A stretch of DNA of 64,000 nucleotides from Ferruginibacter sp. (lineage in GTDB: Bacteria; Bacteroidota; Bacteroidia; Chitinophagales; Chitinophagaceae). The stretch is taken from assembly GCF_028288465.1 (NCBI RefSeq), contig NZ_JAQBNR010000001.1:186001-250000 (forward strand), in the 5' to 3' direction. Position numbers and translations under genes: made by a program. Below, piece after piece: positions 16,993 to 25,228 of the stretch. How positions within the stretch are numbered: position 1 is the stretch's first letter; each line of letters starts with the position of its first letter. The notes under the pieces were generated by a model. That model made no database searches, had not been told where the DNA came from, and saw nothing but the letters and a program-made list of their open reading frames with translations.

Positions 16993-18792
16993 TTATTTTA
17001 TCTCCTGCATTTTTACAAGCCGGGTATAAAAACCGTTTTGTGCTAGGAGTATTTCGTGAGTACCTCTTTCAATAATTTCACCTTTTTGCAAAACAATAAT
17101 TTCATCTGCATTGCGGATAGTGCTTAGCCGGTGGGCTATTACCAGCGAGGTTCTGTCCTGCATCAGGTTCACGATGGCGTCCTGCACCAGGCGCTCACTT
17201 TCTGTATCAAGCGAAGAGGTGGCTTCATCTAAAATCAGTATCGGTGGATTTTGTAAAACCGCCCGCGCAATGGTGACACGTTGGCGTTCGCCACCACTTA
17301 ACTTCATACCGCGGTCACCAATGTTTGTGTTATAACCATCTTCTTTTAGCATGATGAATTTATGCGCATTCGCAATCATCGCGGCTTCTTCAATTTCCGT
17401 TGCAGTTGCCTTGCTGTTACCCAGTGCAATATTGCTTGCAATCGTATCATTAAATAAAATCGCTTCCTGTGTTACTACGCTCATTTGCCTGCGTAAGGAT
17501 TGAATGGTAAACTCTTTGATATTTACGCCATCAATCAGAATTTCTCCTTCTGCAACATCATGAAATCTTGGGATGAGGTCTGCCAGCGTTGATTTTCCAG
17601 CACCTGAAGAGCCCACGAGCGCCACTGTTTTACCTTTCTCAATCACGAAGCTGATGTTTTTTAACACGGGCTTATCATCGTAGTTAAACGATACATTTTT
17701 GAACTCGATGCTATAATGAAAACCGGACAATACGGTAGCATTTGGCTTTTCTTCTACTTCCAAAGGCGCATTTAAAATATCTTCAATTCTTTCTACGGCA
17801 CCCAAACCTTTTTGTAAATTAGAAATGGTAGTGGAGAAATTTTTTGCGGGGTTGATGATCATTGCAAAAGCTACAATAAAACTGACCAGCTCACCGCCGG
17901 TAAGATGATTGCCCGGACTAAAAACAAATCTGCCGCCAATGTATAAAATAGCACTCAATACTGTCACTCCCAGTGTTTCCGTTAACGGGCTTGCCAAATC
18001 ACGGCGCAGGGTCATTTTGTTTAGCATGAAAAACATTTTATTGTTTCCATCGGTAAACTTTGTCAGCATACGCGATTCTGCTGTGAATGCTTTTATTACT
18101 TTAATGCTGCCCAGCGTTTCTTCTACATGGGATAAATTTTCGCCGTTGGCTGCGGAATATTCAACCGACTGCCTTTTCAAGCGCTTGCTAACACGGCCGA
18201 TGAGCAGTCCTGTGACGGGTAGAAAAATCAGCAGGAAGAGGGATAGTTGCGGGCTGATGAAGATCATGGAAATTAAAAAACCGATGATGAGCAAAGGATC
18301 TTTTATCAATCCTTCCAACGCAGTAAATATGGAATTTTGTACTTCAGTAACATCGCCGATCATGCGGCTCATAATATCGCCCTTTCTTTGTTCTGTAAAA
18401 AAGCTAATGGGCAACTGTAAAATTTTAGAGTAAAACCGTAGACGGAAATCGGTCATAATCCGGCTCCGCATAGGTGTTGAAATATAGATAGAAAGATAGA
18501 CGAAAAAGTTTTTGAGCAAAACTGAACCAACCATTACCATGCATATAATACCTAATGCATATAAAGGGGAATGATTTTTTACCAGCGCTGCAAAGAATAT
18601 ATTAAACCTTCCCAGTGAACTCTGAGGCACTGTTGGCATTGGGCTGTCGGCTTTAAATATGATATTAAAGAAAGGCGCCAGGGCGTTGATAGAGACCAGG
18701 GAAAACAAGGTGGCGAGGATGGAATAAAACAGGTATAAGGCCAGTTTATTTTTGGGTATATGTATGTACTTGAAAATCCTGAAAAATTTCAT
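16993..18792 (-). CDS. ABC exporter, MsbA-like lipid A/lipid flippase type
   Basis: A 599-residue fused permease/ATPase. The membrane domain over about residues 1-330 has six helices; the nucleotide-binding domain at about 355-595 has Walker A GSSGAGKST, signature LSGGERQRVTIARAV, Walker B ILILDEATSSLD and switch IAHRLST. It is closer in style to MsbA/LmrA than the exporter at 8.2 kb. MsbA homologues flip lipid A core, and the Gram-negative context fits, but drug export is an alternative. A TACATTTG box lies 34 nt before the ATG. Downstream is a 159-nt gap, then comM on the same strand. Confidence 0.92.
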   Translation of the reverse strand: MKFFRIFKYIHIPKNKLALYLFYSILATLFSLVSINALAPFFNIIFKADSPMPTVPQSSLGRFNIFFAALVKNHSPLYALGIICMVMVGSVLLKNFFVYLSIYISTPMRSRIMTDFRLRFYSKILQLPISFFTEQRKGDIMSRMIGDVTEVQNSIFTALEGLIKDPLLIIGFLISMIFISPQLSLFLLIFLPVTGLLIGRVSKRLKRQSVEYSAANGENLSHVEETLGSIKVIKAFTAESRMLTKFTDGNNKMFFMLNKMTLRRDLASPLTETLGVTVLSAILYIGGRFVFSPGNHLTGGELVSFIVAFAMIINPAKNFSTTISNLQKGLGAVERIEDILNAPLEVEEKPNATVLSGFHYSIEFKNVSFNYDDKPVLKNISFVIEKGKTVALVGSSGAGKSTLADLIPRFHDVAEGEILIDGVNIKEFTIQSLRRQMSVVTQEAILFNDTIASNIALGNSKATATEIEEAAMIANAHKFIMLKEDGYNTNIGDRGMKLSGGERQRVTIARAVLQNPPILILDEATSSLDTESERLVQDAIVNLMQDRTSLVIAHRLSTIRNADEIIVLQKGEIIERGTHEILLAQNGFYTRLVKMQEIK

Positions 18793-18826
18793 TATTGAAT
18801 GCTGTTAATTTAAAAAAACGTAACTG

Positions 18827-18834
18827 CAAATGTA
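18827..18834 (-). promoter_or_regulatory. Putative -7 box of the MsbA-like gene
   Basis: TACATTTG on the reverse strand matches TAnnTTTG, 34 nt before the ATG at 18792. It predicts a leader of about 25-30 nt. Confidence 0.45.
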
Positions 18835-18949
18835 CACGGAATAAAGAATAAGGGGATAAATTTAACGTGGCTGACAACGAATATCGAAAGGTTTAAACGT
18901 AATATGCTGTTGGATAGAGAAAATAATAATTACCCAACTCCCTGTACCA

Positions 18950-18979
18950 AAAGTTTCCTTTAGGGAAATGAGGCGGCTC
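18950..18979. repeat. Degenerate copy of a short palindromic dispersed repeat
   Basis: On the reverse strand, TTTCCCTAAAGGAAAC followed by TTTTGGTA resembles the repeat before atpC (CCCCTAAAGGGGG then AACTTGGT). It sits directly after the MutS-like stop codon. The core can form a 7-bp stem. Confidence 0.4.
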
Positions 18980-20296
18980 CTACAACTTCTCCAGCATCTC
19001 CACCACACCTTCATTTTTTAAAATAAGATAACCGAGCCGGTCATTACTGATCCCATTTTTTAACTGATAGCTGAACAGCAGTTGATCATTGGTAACCGTG
19101 GTTTCAAAATAATTGAAACTTATGTTGGAATATTTTTTCAATGCGTCACCAATTTCGTACAGGTGTGTGCTTAAAATAAAGAGGGAATTATGGATTTTGA
19201 GAAACCCTTCAATCACGGTGGAAGAGCATTTCATGGCATCTTCAATATTAGTGCCTTTAAATAGTTCATCAATCAGGATAAGCCATTTGCGGCCGTCAGA
19301 AATTTTTGTTACGGTTGATTTAATACGTTGTACTTCGTTGTAAAAATAGCTTTCGCCTTTGTGTAGATTATCAGCCACATTGATATTACTTAACAGGCCA
19401 TCGAATAAGCTCAGTTGCATATGTTGTGCAGGTACACCCATGCCAATATGGGCCAAAAAGACAGCAGTGCCAACAGACTTGATAAAAGTGCTTTTGCCAG
19501 CCATATTTGCACCAGTGAGGAATAAAAAATTACGGGCAGGGTCCAGCCTGATGTCATAATCCACCGGTGTGCTTAATAAAATGTGGTACAAACCTTTTGC
19601 TTCCAGCATAGGCTCGTTGTCTGTTACAAATTCAGGAAAGCTGAGGCCAAATTGTTTTACCGACATGGCCATACCATACCAGGCATCCAGCTGGCTGTAC
19701 ATATCCAGCAACTGCAACATGTTTCGCTTGTAATAATGCTTTAAAAAGCGGCCCAGCTGTAGTTGGTCAACAATGGTTAAATCACCAGCTTTGTTCTTTT
19801 TTTCGATGATGGCTAACTGCTCCGGCTGCATCATGTCGCGAACTGCTGTTAAAATATTCAGCAATGGCGCCGGGGTGGTATCGGTAATGAAATGTTTTAC
19901 CAGTTTTTGCATGCCTTTAATAAAATCAAATGCATGACCCACTGAATATTCTACCAGGGAGAAATCGGCTTTGTGAAAATACTTGTATCCATAGGCAGAA
20001 ATAACGGACGGGCTTGCCGGAATATCATCTATTGCGGCGTAATAAAATTTCCCGATCATTAAAACAGATCCATTGCTTATCTCGTCTGGCCAGTATTGCA
20101 GGTTTTTCAATATGGTTTGCAAGGTTTGTTGAATGCCGGTGATCGCCTCAATATTGTTGAGCGGGTTAGTAAAATTCTCATACATTTTGTCCCTTCCCCC
20201 AACGGTACGGCAAAGGTTTAATTTGCTAAATACCGAGAAATCGTCGCCTGTATCCAATATAGATAAGTCGGCCAGCGTGGTTTTATCTGTTTCCAT
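18980..20296 (-). CDS. MutS-like ATPase lacking mismatch-recognition domains
   Basis: A 438-residue protein with a MutS core/clamp-like helical region (about 1-230) and a MutS ATPase domain. Walker A near residue 263 is GANMAGKSTF, Walker B LILIDELFKGTN, and the dimer motif TNIEDAMKCSS, ending STHLYEIGDAL. MutS is normally 850 or more residues and MutS2 about 780; this protein has neither the N-terminal mismatch-binding domain nor a Smr nuclease tail. Its role is unknown; family members of this size are common in Bacteroidota. A 37-nt inverted repeat sits 8 nt before the start. It is not linked to other repair genes. Confidence 0.82.
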   Translation of the reverse strand: METDKTTLADLSILDTGDDFSVFSKLNLCRTVGGRDKMYENFTNPLNNIEAITGIQQTLQTILKNLQYWPDEISNGSVLMIGKFYYAAIDDIPASPSVISAYGYKYFHKADFSLVEYSVGHAFDFIKGMQKLVKHFITDTTPAPLLNILTAVRDMMQPEQLAIIEKKNKAGDLTIVDQLQLGRFLKHYYKRNMLQLLDMYSQLDAWYGMAMSVKQFGLSFPEFVTDNEPMLEAKGLYHILLSTPVDYDIRLDPARNFLFLTGANMAGKSTFIKSVGTAVFLAHIGMGVPAQHMQLSLFDGLLSNINVADNLHKGESYFYNEVQRIKSTVTKISDGRKWLILIDELFKGTNIEDAMKCSSTVIEGFLKIHNSLFILSTHLYEIGDALKKYSNISFNYFETTVTNDQLLFSYQLKNGISNDRLGYLILKNEGVVEMLEKL

Positions 20297-20304
20297 AAAA
20301 AGAA

Positions 20305-20341
20305 ATGTTCTTTATTACCTGAGATGTAATTAAAAGAACAT
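20305..20341. repeat. Inverted repeat in the leader of the MutS-like gene
   Basis: ATGTTCTTTATTAC and GTAATTAAAAGAACAT are complementary apart from a 2-nt bulge, with loop CTGAGAT. The repeat lies 8-45 nt upstream of the MutS-like ATG. It could be an operator or a leader hairpin. There is no T tract for termination. Confidence 0.55.
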
Positions 20342-20435
20342 TGAAATAATTTTTATTTTAAAAATTCCTGACATCGAAAATCATTCTTTCTAAACACTAA
20401 CACTGTTGCCAAACAAAAATTACCGCATCCCATTC

Positions 20436-20462
20436 TCCCCCCGGGGGTGTTAGAAGGGGCCA
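20436..20462. repeat. Short GC-rich palindromic repeat at the end of the dihydroorotase gene
   Basis: The plus strand reads TCTCCCCCCGGGGGTG then TTAGAAGGGGCC, a CCCCC/GGGGG palindrome followed by a GGGG half. It overlaps the last two codons and stop of the dihydroorotase. It resembles the repeats at 18.95 and 40.26 kb and is unusual against the AT-rich surroundings. Confidence 0.4.
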
Positions 20463-21796
20463 CCAAACTTCAATCTTTGCCCTTTCTCAGATTCATCCCA
20501 CACACCTTTTCCATAAACCATATGGCCATTTACAAATGTATGCGTGATGGTTGCCGGAAAACCAAAGCCTTCCAGCGGGCTCCAGCCGCATTTGTATAAA
20601 ATATTTTCTTTACTAACTACAGAAGGCTGATTCATATCTACCAGCACAAGATCAGCAAAGTAGCCTTCCCTTATATAGCCACGATCCCTTATGCCAAAGC
20701 ACTCTGCAACGGCATGACTCATTTTCTCCACTATTTTCTCAAGCGAAATATTTCCCTGTTTATGATAATGCAACATCAGCAACAATGGATGTTGTACAAG
20801 CGGAAGGCCGGCATGTGCATGCTCATAGTCACCTTCTTTTTCTGACATCAGGTGTGGCGCATGATCCGTGGCAATAACGTCCAAACGGTCGTCCAGCAAG
20901 GCTTTCCATAAGGCGGCTTTGTTGTTGGGCGCTTTTATAGCAGGGTTGCATTTTATTTTGTAGCCAAGTTCAGCATAATCGTCTGAAGTAAAATGCAGAT
21001 GGTGTACGCATACTTCGCTGGTAATTCTTTTTTGTTTTAAAGGGAACATGTTGCCAAACAACTGTAATTCCTTTTCAGTGCTGATGTGCAGTATATGCAG
21101 ACGGGTGTTGAATTTTTTTGCAATTTGTATTGCCGCCAGAGAAGATTCATAGCATGCATTATCATCCCTGATCAATGGGTGATCAGAGGCGGTTAATACA
21201 CCCTTGGCTGTTTTTAAACGCTGGTAATTATCCCTGATTATTTTTTCATCTTCACAATGCGTAGCCACCAGTAACTCAGTTTCCCTGAAAATTTTTTCCA
21301 ATGTATTGTAGTTATCCACCAGCATATTACCCGTACTGGCACCCATAAAAATTTTTACACCGCAGATGTTTTCTTTTAATTTATTCACTTTTAAAACTTC
21401 TTCTGCATTGGTGTTACTAACTCCCATAAAAAAAGAATAATTGGCCAGAGAGTGTTGTGAAGCAATCCTGTATTTGTCTTCCAGTAAATCAACTGATAAG
21501 GCATTGGGTATAGTATTGGGCATTTCCATAAAACTGGTAACGCCACCTGCTACCGCCGCTTTGCTTTCTGTATAAATGGTGGCTTTATGTGTAAGCCCGG
21601 GTTCCCTGAAGTGTACCTGGTCATCTATCACACCGGGTAGTAAAAACTTACCTTCTCCATTTATTTCAGTAACATCGCTTTTGCAATTCAACCCCGAACC
21701 AATTTTTTCGATTCGTTCACCATCGGTTAGCAGATCGAGGGTTTCAATTTTTCCTTCGTTTACAATATGTGTGTTCTTAAAAAGGTATTTTTGCAT
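20450..21796 (-). CDS. pyrC: Dihydroorotase, Bacteroidota type
   Basis: A 448-residue amidohydrolase, predicted to close carbamoyl-aspartate to dihydroorotate in pyrimidine synthesis. The barrel shows VIDDQVHFREPG (residues 57-67), a KIFMGAST strand carrying the likely carbamylated lysine, HILHIS, VHH and ATDHAPH. Position 60 is Gln where the usual HxH metal ligand has its first His; this appears to be general in Bacteroidota homologues (recollection, not checked). A related hydantoinase/allantoinase cannot be excluded, but a pyrimidine role is most likely. The start lies 9 nt from the divergent outer-membrane gene if that begins at 21806. Confidence 0.86.
   Translation of the reverse strand: MQKYLFKNTHIVNEGKIETLDLLTDGERIEKIGSGLNCKSDVTEINGEGKFLLPGVIDDQVHFREPGLTHKATIYTESKAAVAGGVTSFMEMPNTIPNALSVDLLEDKYRIASQHSLANYSFFMGVSNTNAEEVLKVNKLKENICGVKIFMGASTGNMLVDNYNTLEKIFRETELLVATHCEDEKIIRDNYQRLKTAKGVLTASDHPLIRDDNACYESSLAAIQIAKKFNTRLHILHISTEKELQLFGNMFPLKQKRITSEVCVHHLHFTSDDYAELGYKIKCNPAIKAPNNKAALWKALLDDRLDVIATDHAPHLMSEKEGDYEHAHAGLPLVQHPLLLMLHYHKQGNISLEKIVEKMSHAVAECFGIRDRGYIREGYFADLVLVDMNQPSVVSKENILYKCGWSPLEGFGFPATITHTFVNGHMVYGKGVWDESEKGQRLKFGGPF
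21786..21793 (+). promoter_or_regulatory. Putative -7 box of the Wzi-like gene, inside the dihydroorotase 5' coding end
   Basis: TATTTTTG matches TAnnTTTG, 12 nt before the ATG at 21806. It lies within the second to fourth codons of the divergent dihydroorotase, so the two 5' ends would overlap or abut. Confidence 0.45.
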
Positions 21797-21805
21797 ATCT
21801 TCAAA

Positions 21806-23551
21806 ATGAATGTTTCGTTAAACCAACAAAATTTTATGCAAATTATTAAAAGCATATTCAAACTGGCAGTTTTTATTTGTCCCTTTGCCGCTACGGCGCA
21901 ATCAACCTATTTGCCGCAAGGAGACAAAGGCTATCATTTTGTTGACCGGTTGGAGATTAAACAGCAAACCAATACCGACCTCAATTTTTCTACGCTAAAA
22001 CCCTATAACCGTAAATACCTCGTACAACAAGCCGAATATATTGACAGCCTTCGTAAGCAGTTCGCCAGTTCACTGGTGACGGAAGAAGCGGATCACGTAA
22101 AGTTTACCAAACTGGATGACTACAATATGAACAGCTTGCTGATGAATAACAGTGAGTGGGTTACAGGCTCCAAAGAAAGTTTTTTAAGCAAGAAGCCTTT
22201 CTGGGGAGCTTTTTATAAAACCAAACCCAACCTGCTGGAGGTAAATGTAAAAGACTTCTTCCTGGTCGTGAATCCAGTTTTGCAATTCAATTTGTCAAAA
22301 GAGTCCGGTAATAGTGAGACCATATTTTTAAACACAAGAGGTATAACTGCAAGGGGAATGATTGCTAAGAAGCTGGGCTTTGTAACTACCATCACAGATA
22401 ACCAGGAAAGGAGCCCGCAATTTTTTCAACAATACATTGGCAGCGCCAGGGCGGTGCCGGGTGCAGGCTTTTATAAAGCCTTTAAAAGTACCGGCGTAGA
22501 TTATTTTGATGCCAGGGGATACATTACATTTAATGCTGCAAAATATATTGACGTACAGTTCGGTTACGATAAAAATTTTATCGGCAATGGTTACCGTAGT
22601 TTGTTTTTAAGTGACTGGGGTAATAGTAACTTGTTTTTAAAGTTGAACACGAGAATCTGGAAATTAAATTACCAGAATTTGTTTATGGAACTGATGCCGC
22701 AGTTTGTAAAACATGGAGATGTTTTGCTGGACAGGAAATATGCAGCCATGCATCACCTGAGCATGAATGTTACCAAATGGCTGAACGTGGGCGTTTTTGA
22801 AAGCATCATTTTCGGCAGAAGAAACCATTTTGATTTTGAATATTTAAACCCGATCATATTTTTAAGACATATTGAAGGTACAGTTGGCAGTCCGGATAAC
22901 GCTTTGCTGGGTGGAGATTTTAAAGCCAACATAGCACATAAGGTACAGGTATATGGGCAATTATTGCTGGATGAATTTGTGTTAAGCAGGATAAAAGCAA
23001 ACCGCGGCTGGTGGGCCAATAAATATGGTACACAGCTGGGTATAAAATATATCGATGCCTTTGGAATTCCCAATCTTGATTTACAGGCGGAAACCAACAG
23101 GGTCAGGCCCTATACCTATTCTCACAATGATTCTGTTTCCAATTACAGTCATTATAATCAGCCATTGGCGCACCCGCTGGGAGCAAACTTTAATGAGTTT
23201 GTTGGCATTGCCCGTTATCAGCCTTTGGCTAAAGTATTTATTATGGCAAAACTTATTTATTATAAAAAGGGCCTGGATAGCTTGGGATATAATGCAGGTG
23301 GTAACATCTTTCGACTTGACACCGATCGCTATGGTATTGATGAAGGCTATACCGTTGGCGGAGGTAAAAAGGCAACCTGTATCAACGCATTGATGCAGGT
23401 ATCTTATGAGTTAAGAGAAAATTTATATATCGACCTTTCCTACCAGCACCGCAGTTTTAAAGTGGTAAACACGCCAGCACAGGATAACTCAATGTCTTTG
23501 ATTACCGCAGGAGTAAGGCTCAATATCGCCAAAAGGCAGTATGATTTTTAA
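21806..23551 (+). CDS. Wzi-like capsule-assembly / RemB-like outer-membrane beta-barrel protein
   Basis: A 571-581 residue outer-membrane barrel. Start candidates are ATG 21806, or ATG 21836 which gives the cleanest signal peptide (MQIIKSIFKLAVFICPFAATAQ). The central portion (YFDARGYITFNAAKYIDVQFGYDKNFIGNGYR, then FGRRNHFDFEYLNPI) matches Wzi-type proteins that anchor capsule at the cell surface. In Bacteroidota similar proteins are annotated as gliding protein RemB. It is divergent from the dihydroorotase and convergent with porT. Together with the glycosyltransferase cluster at 10-15 kb it suggests surface polysaccharide attachment. Exact role is inferred. Confidence 0.75.
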   Translation: MNVSLNQQNFMQIIKSIFKLAVFICPFAATAQSTYLPQGDKGYHFVDRLEIKQQTNTDLNFSTLKPYNRKYLVQQAEYIDSLRKQFASSLVTEEADHVKFTKLDDYNMNSLLMNNSEWVTGSKESFLSKKPFWGAFYKTKPNLLEVNVKDFFLVVNPVLQFNLSKESGNSETIFLNTRGITARGMIAKKLGFVTTITDNQERSPQFFQQYIGSARAVPGAGFYKAFKSTGVDYFDARGYITFNAAKYIDVQFGYDKNFIGNGYRSLFLSDWGNSNLFLKLNTRIWKLNYQNLFMELMPQFVKHGDVLLDRKYAAMHHLSMNVTKWLNVGVFESIIFGRRNHFDFEYLNPIIFLRHIEGTVGSPDNALLGGDFKANIAHKVQVYGQLLLDEFVLSRIKANRGWWANKYGTQLGIKYIDAFGIPNLDLQAETNRVRPYTYSHNDSVSNYSHYNQPLAHPLGANFNEFVGIARYQPLAKVFIMAKLIYYKKGLDSLGYNAGGNIFRLDTDRYGIDEGYTVGGGKKATCINALMQVSYELRENLYIDLSYQHRSFKVVNTPAQDNSMSLITAGVRLNIAKRQYDF

Positions 23552-23576
23552 TCCATCTTTTATAAAAAAAGAAAAC

Positions 23577-24308
23577 TTATTCAACAGTTAGTGAAAAGGA
23601 AATCATCCGGCTGTTGATTTTATCAATATTGCTGGAAAATTTAAGAAGCGGGTTACGGCTGTGCAGGTTGGCCAGTCCCCAGCTTACCTTTAACTCTGGC
23701 GTTAGAACAAAGTAAGGAAAGTACAGGTGAAAGCCAATGCCACCCTCAATCCCGTAGTCAAATTTATTTAGCTTAATCAACTCGTCACCATTGTTTTTTC
23801 CGGCATTGGCCGCCAGGTCATAATCAAACTTCACCCCAGCAATAGTGTATACTTTCATATTATCAATCCGGTCGCTGGTAAATTTTATTTGCACAGGCAA
23901 ACTCATGGTAATAGACTGAACTTTTTTAATGGTCAGTTTACTTTCTCCACCCGGAACATCAGGATAAGCCAGCGAGTACTCAAAGGCCTTTTCACTGAAT
24001 GTTAAGTCGAGCGGATATGTACGAACGTCAAAATGATCTGATAACGGGATATCTACAAGCCAGCCAAGGTTCAGGCCAGTGCTGTTAATACTTTCGATAG
24101 CAAGAACGCTATCCTGTTGTAAAAAACTTGAGTGATGTGTAAAACTGAAATGCGATTTATTAAAGCCGAGGTTAATGCCAAAATGATAAGGCTTATTATC
24201 GTGGTCGGGTTGGTTCAATTCACTGCGTAATTGCGATAGCCCGGTAAACGGGAGTAATGAACAAGCGATGATGATGGAGGTTATTTTTCTCCGCAATAGA
24301 TGCTGCAT
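23577..24308 (-). CDS. porT: Type IX secretion system protein PorT-like outer-membrane barrel
   Basis: A 243-residue protein with a signal peptide (IIIACSLLPFTGLSQ) and an eight-strand beta-barrel pattern, typified by GINLGFNKSHFSF, LGWLVDIPLSDHFDVRTYPLDLTF and GVKFDYDLA. PorT of Porphyromonas is about 244 residues and is required for type IX secretion of proteins across the outer membrane. The 28-nt overlap with ubiE reproduces a gene order widely conserved in Bacteroidota, supporting the call. The window also contains a probable type IX substrate at 26.7 kb. Confidence 0.82.
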   Translation of the reverse strand: MQHLLRRKITSIIIACSLLPFTGLSQLRSELNQPDHDNKPYHFGINLGFNKSHFSFTHHSSFLQQDSVLAIESINSTGLNLGWLVDIPLSDHFDVRTYPLDLTFSEKAFEYSLAYPDVPGGESKLTIKKVQSITMSLPVQIKFTSDRIDNMKVYTIAGVKFDYDLAANAGKNNGDELIKLNKFDYGIEGGIGFHLYFPYFVLTPELKVSWGLANLHSRNPLLKFSSNIDKINSRMISFSLTVE

Positions 24309-25024
24309 ATTCCTAAGCTCAATGGTTTACAATAAGTGTTTGTGTATCCCAGGTTATCCAGGATTAAAGTAAAATTTTTGCCTTCAGGAAATTTTTTAAT
24401 TGATTCATCTAAATATTTATATGCGTTGCGGTTTTTCGAAAATATCTTACCCACATTGGGCGCCACCAGTTTCATATACACATTATACACCTGCGTAACA
24501 CCGGCGGTTTTAGGTTGGCTGAATTCAAGCACCACTAATTTGCCGCCCGGTTTTAAAACTCTTTTAATTTCCGCCAGCCCCTTTTCAAGGTGTTCAAAAT
24601 TTCTCACACCAAAAGCCACTGTTACCGCATCAAACGAGTTGTCCGCAAATTTTATTGTTTCACTGTCTCCATTCACCAGTTCGATCGTTTTTTCAAGGCC
24701 CTGCTTTTTAATTTTTGTACGGCCTATTTCCAGCATGCCGTCGCTGATATCAATGCCCGTAATTTTTTCCGGGTTCAGGATAGATGCCGACATAATTGCC
24801 ACGTCAGCTGTGCCGGTTGCTACATCCAGGATCTTTTTCGGGTTTAATTTTTTTAGCTGGCGGATAGCTTTTTTCCGCCACCATATATCTACCCCGGCAC
24901 TTAAAAAGCGATTTAAAAAATCGTACCGGTGAGCAATGTTATTGAACATATCCGCCACCTGGTCTTTTTTTGAAAGATCAGAATCTTTTAGCGGAACGAT
25001 GGTATCGTGAGCAAATTGGGTCAT
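24281..25024 (-). CDS. ubiE: Demethylmenaquinone methyltransferase
   Basis: A 247-residue class I SAM-dependent methyltransferase that makes menaquinone from demethylmenaquinone, likely the last step in an organism with menaquinone respiration. Motifs: FNNIAHRYDFLNRFLSAG, SAM-binding LDVATGTADVAI at about 66, GDSETIKFADNSFD, VAFGVRNFEHLEKGL, KPGGKLVVLEFSQP. Length is typical (about 245). A TATCTTTG box ends 7 nt before the ATG, suggesting a very short or absent leader. The 3' end overlaps porT by 28 nt. Confidence 0.94.
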   Translation of the reverse strand: MTQFAHDTIVPLKDSDLSKKDQVADMFNNIAHRYDFLNRFLSAGVDIWWRKKAIRQLKKLNPKKILDVATGTADVAIMSASILNPEKITGIDISDGMLEIGRTKIKKQGLEKTIELVNGDSETIKFADNSFDAVTVAFGVRNFEHLEKGLAEIKRVLKPGGKLVVLEFSQPKTAGVTQVYNVYMKLVAPNVGKIFSKNRNAYKYLDESIKKFPEGKNFTLILDNLGYTNTYCKPLSLGICSIYCGEK

Positions 25025-25031
25025 TGTGGTG

Positions 25032-25039
25032 CAAAGATA
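25032..25039 (-). promoter_or_regulatory. Putative -7 box of ubiE-porT
   Basis: TATCTTTG on the reverse strand is an exact TAnnTTTG match, 7 nt from the ubiE ATG. It should serve both ubiE and porT. Confidence 0.55.
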
Positions 25040-25114
25040 TAGGATTCAGCTTTTTTGGGTGGCTGTTGTTAAAGAATACGGAATATGTTTAACATTTTGA
25101 TCAAAAAGCGTAAT

Positions 25115-25215
25115 GCTGAAAGCGTCAAGCGTTGCCAATATTTCGAAACGTCCGGATTTTGCATCGGGCTTCAGCTTTGCGCCAGGGATACAGACCTAAG
25201 CTTTGCGCTTTCAGC
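25115..25215. repeat. Inverted repeat pair upstream of engB
   Basis: GCTGAAAGCG (25115-25124) and CGCTTTCAGC (25206-25215) are perfect 10-nt complements 81 nt apart. The right arm ends 1 nt before the engB -7 box. The interval also has AGCTTTGCGC twice. No gene is seen in it. Confidence 0.4.
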
Positions 25216-25216
25216 C

Positions 25217-25224
25217 TATCTTTG
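25217..25224 (+). promoter_or_regulatory. Putative -7 box of engB
   Basis: TATCTTTG matches TAnnTTTG and ends 4 nt before the engB ATG at 25229. The mRNA would begin at or within a few bases of the start codon. This is the main argument for the downstream start. Confidence 0.6.
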
Positions 25225-25228
25225 CGGC

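Noticed and set aside
24336..24932. 198-codon forward ORF
   Set aside because: Antisense to ubiE, which is well supported by motifs, promoter box and the porT overlap.
25085..25228. N-terminal extension of EngB by 48 codons
   Set aside because: The family starts at ATG 25229 and the -7 box lies inside the extension.
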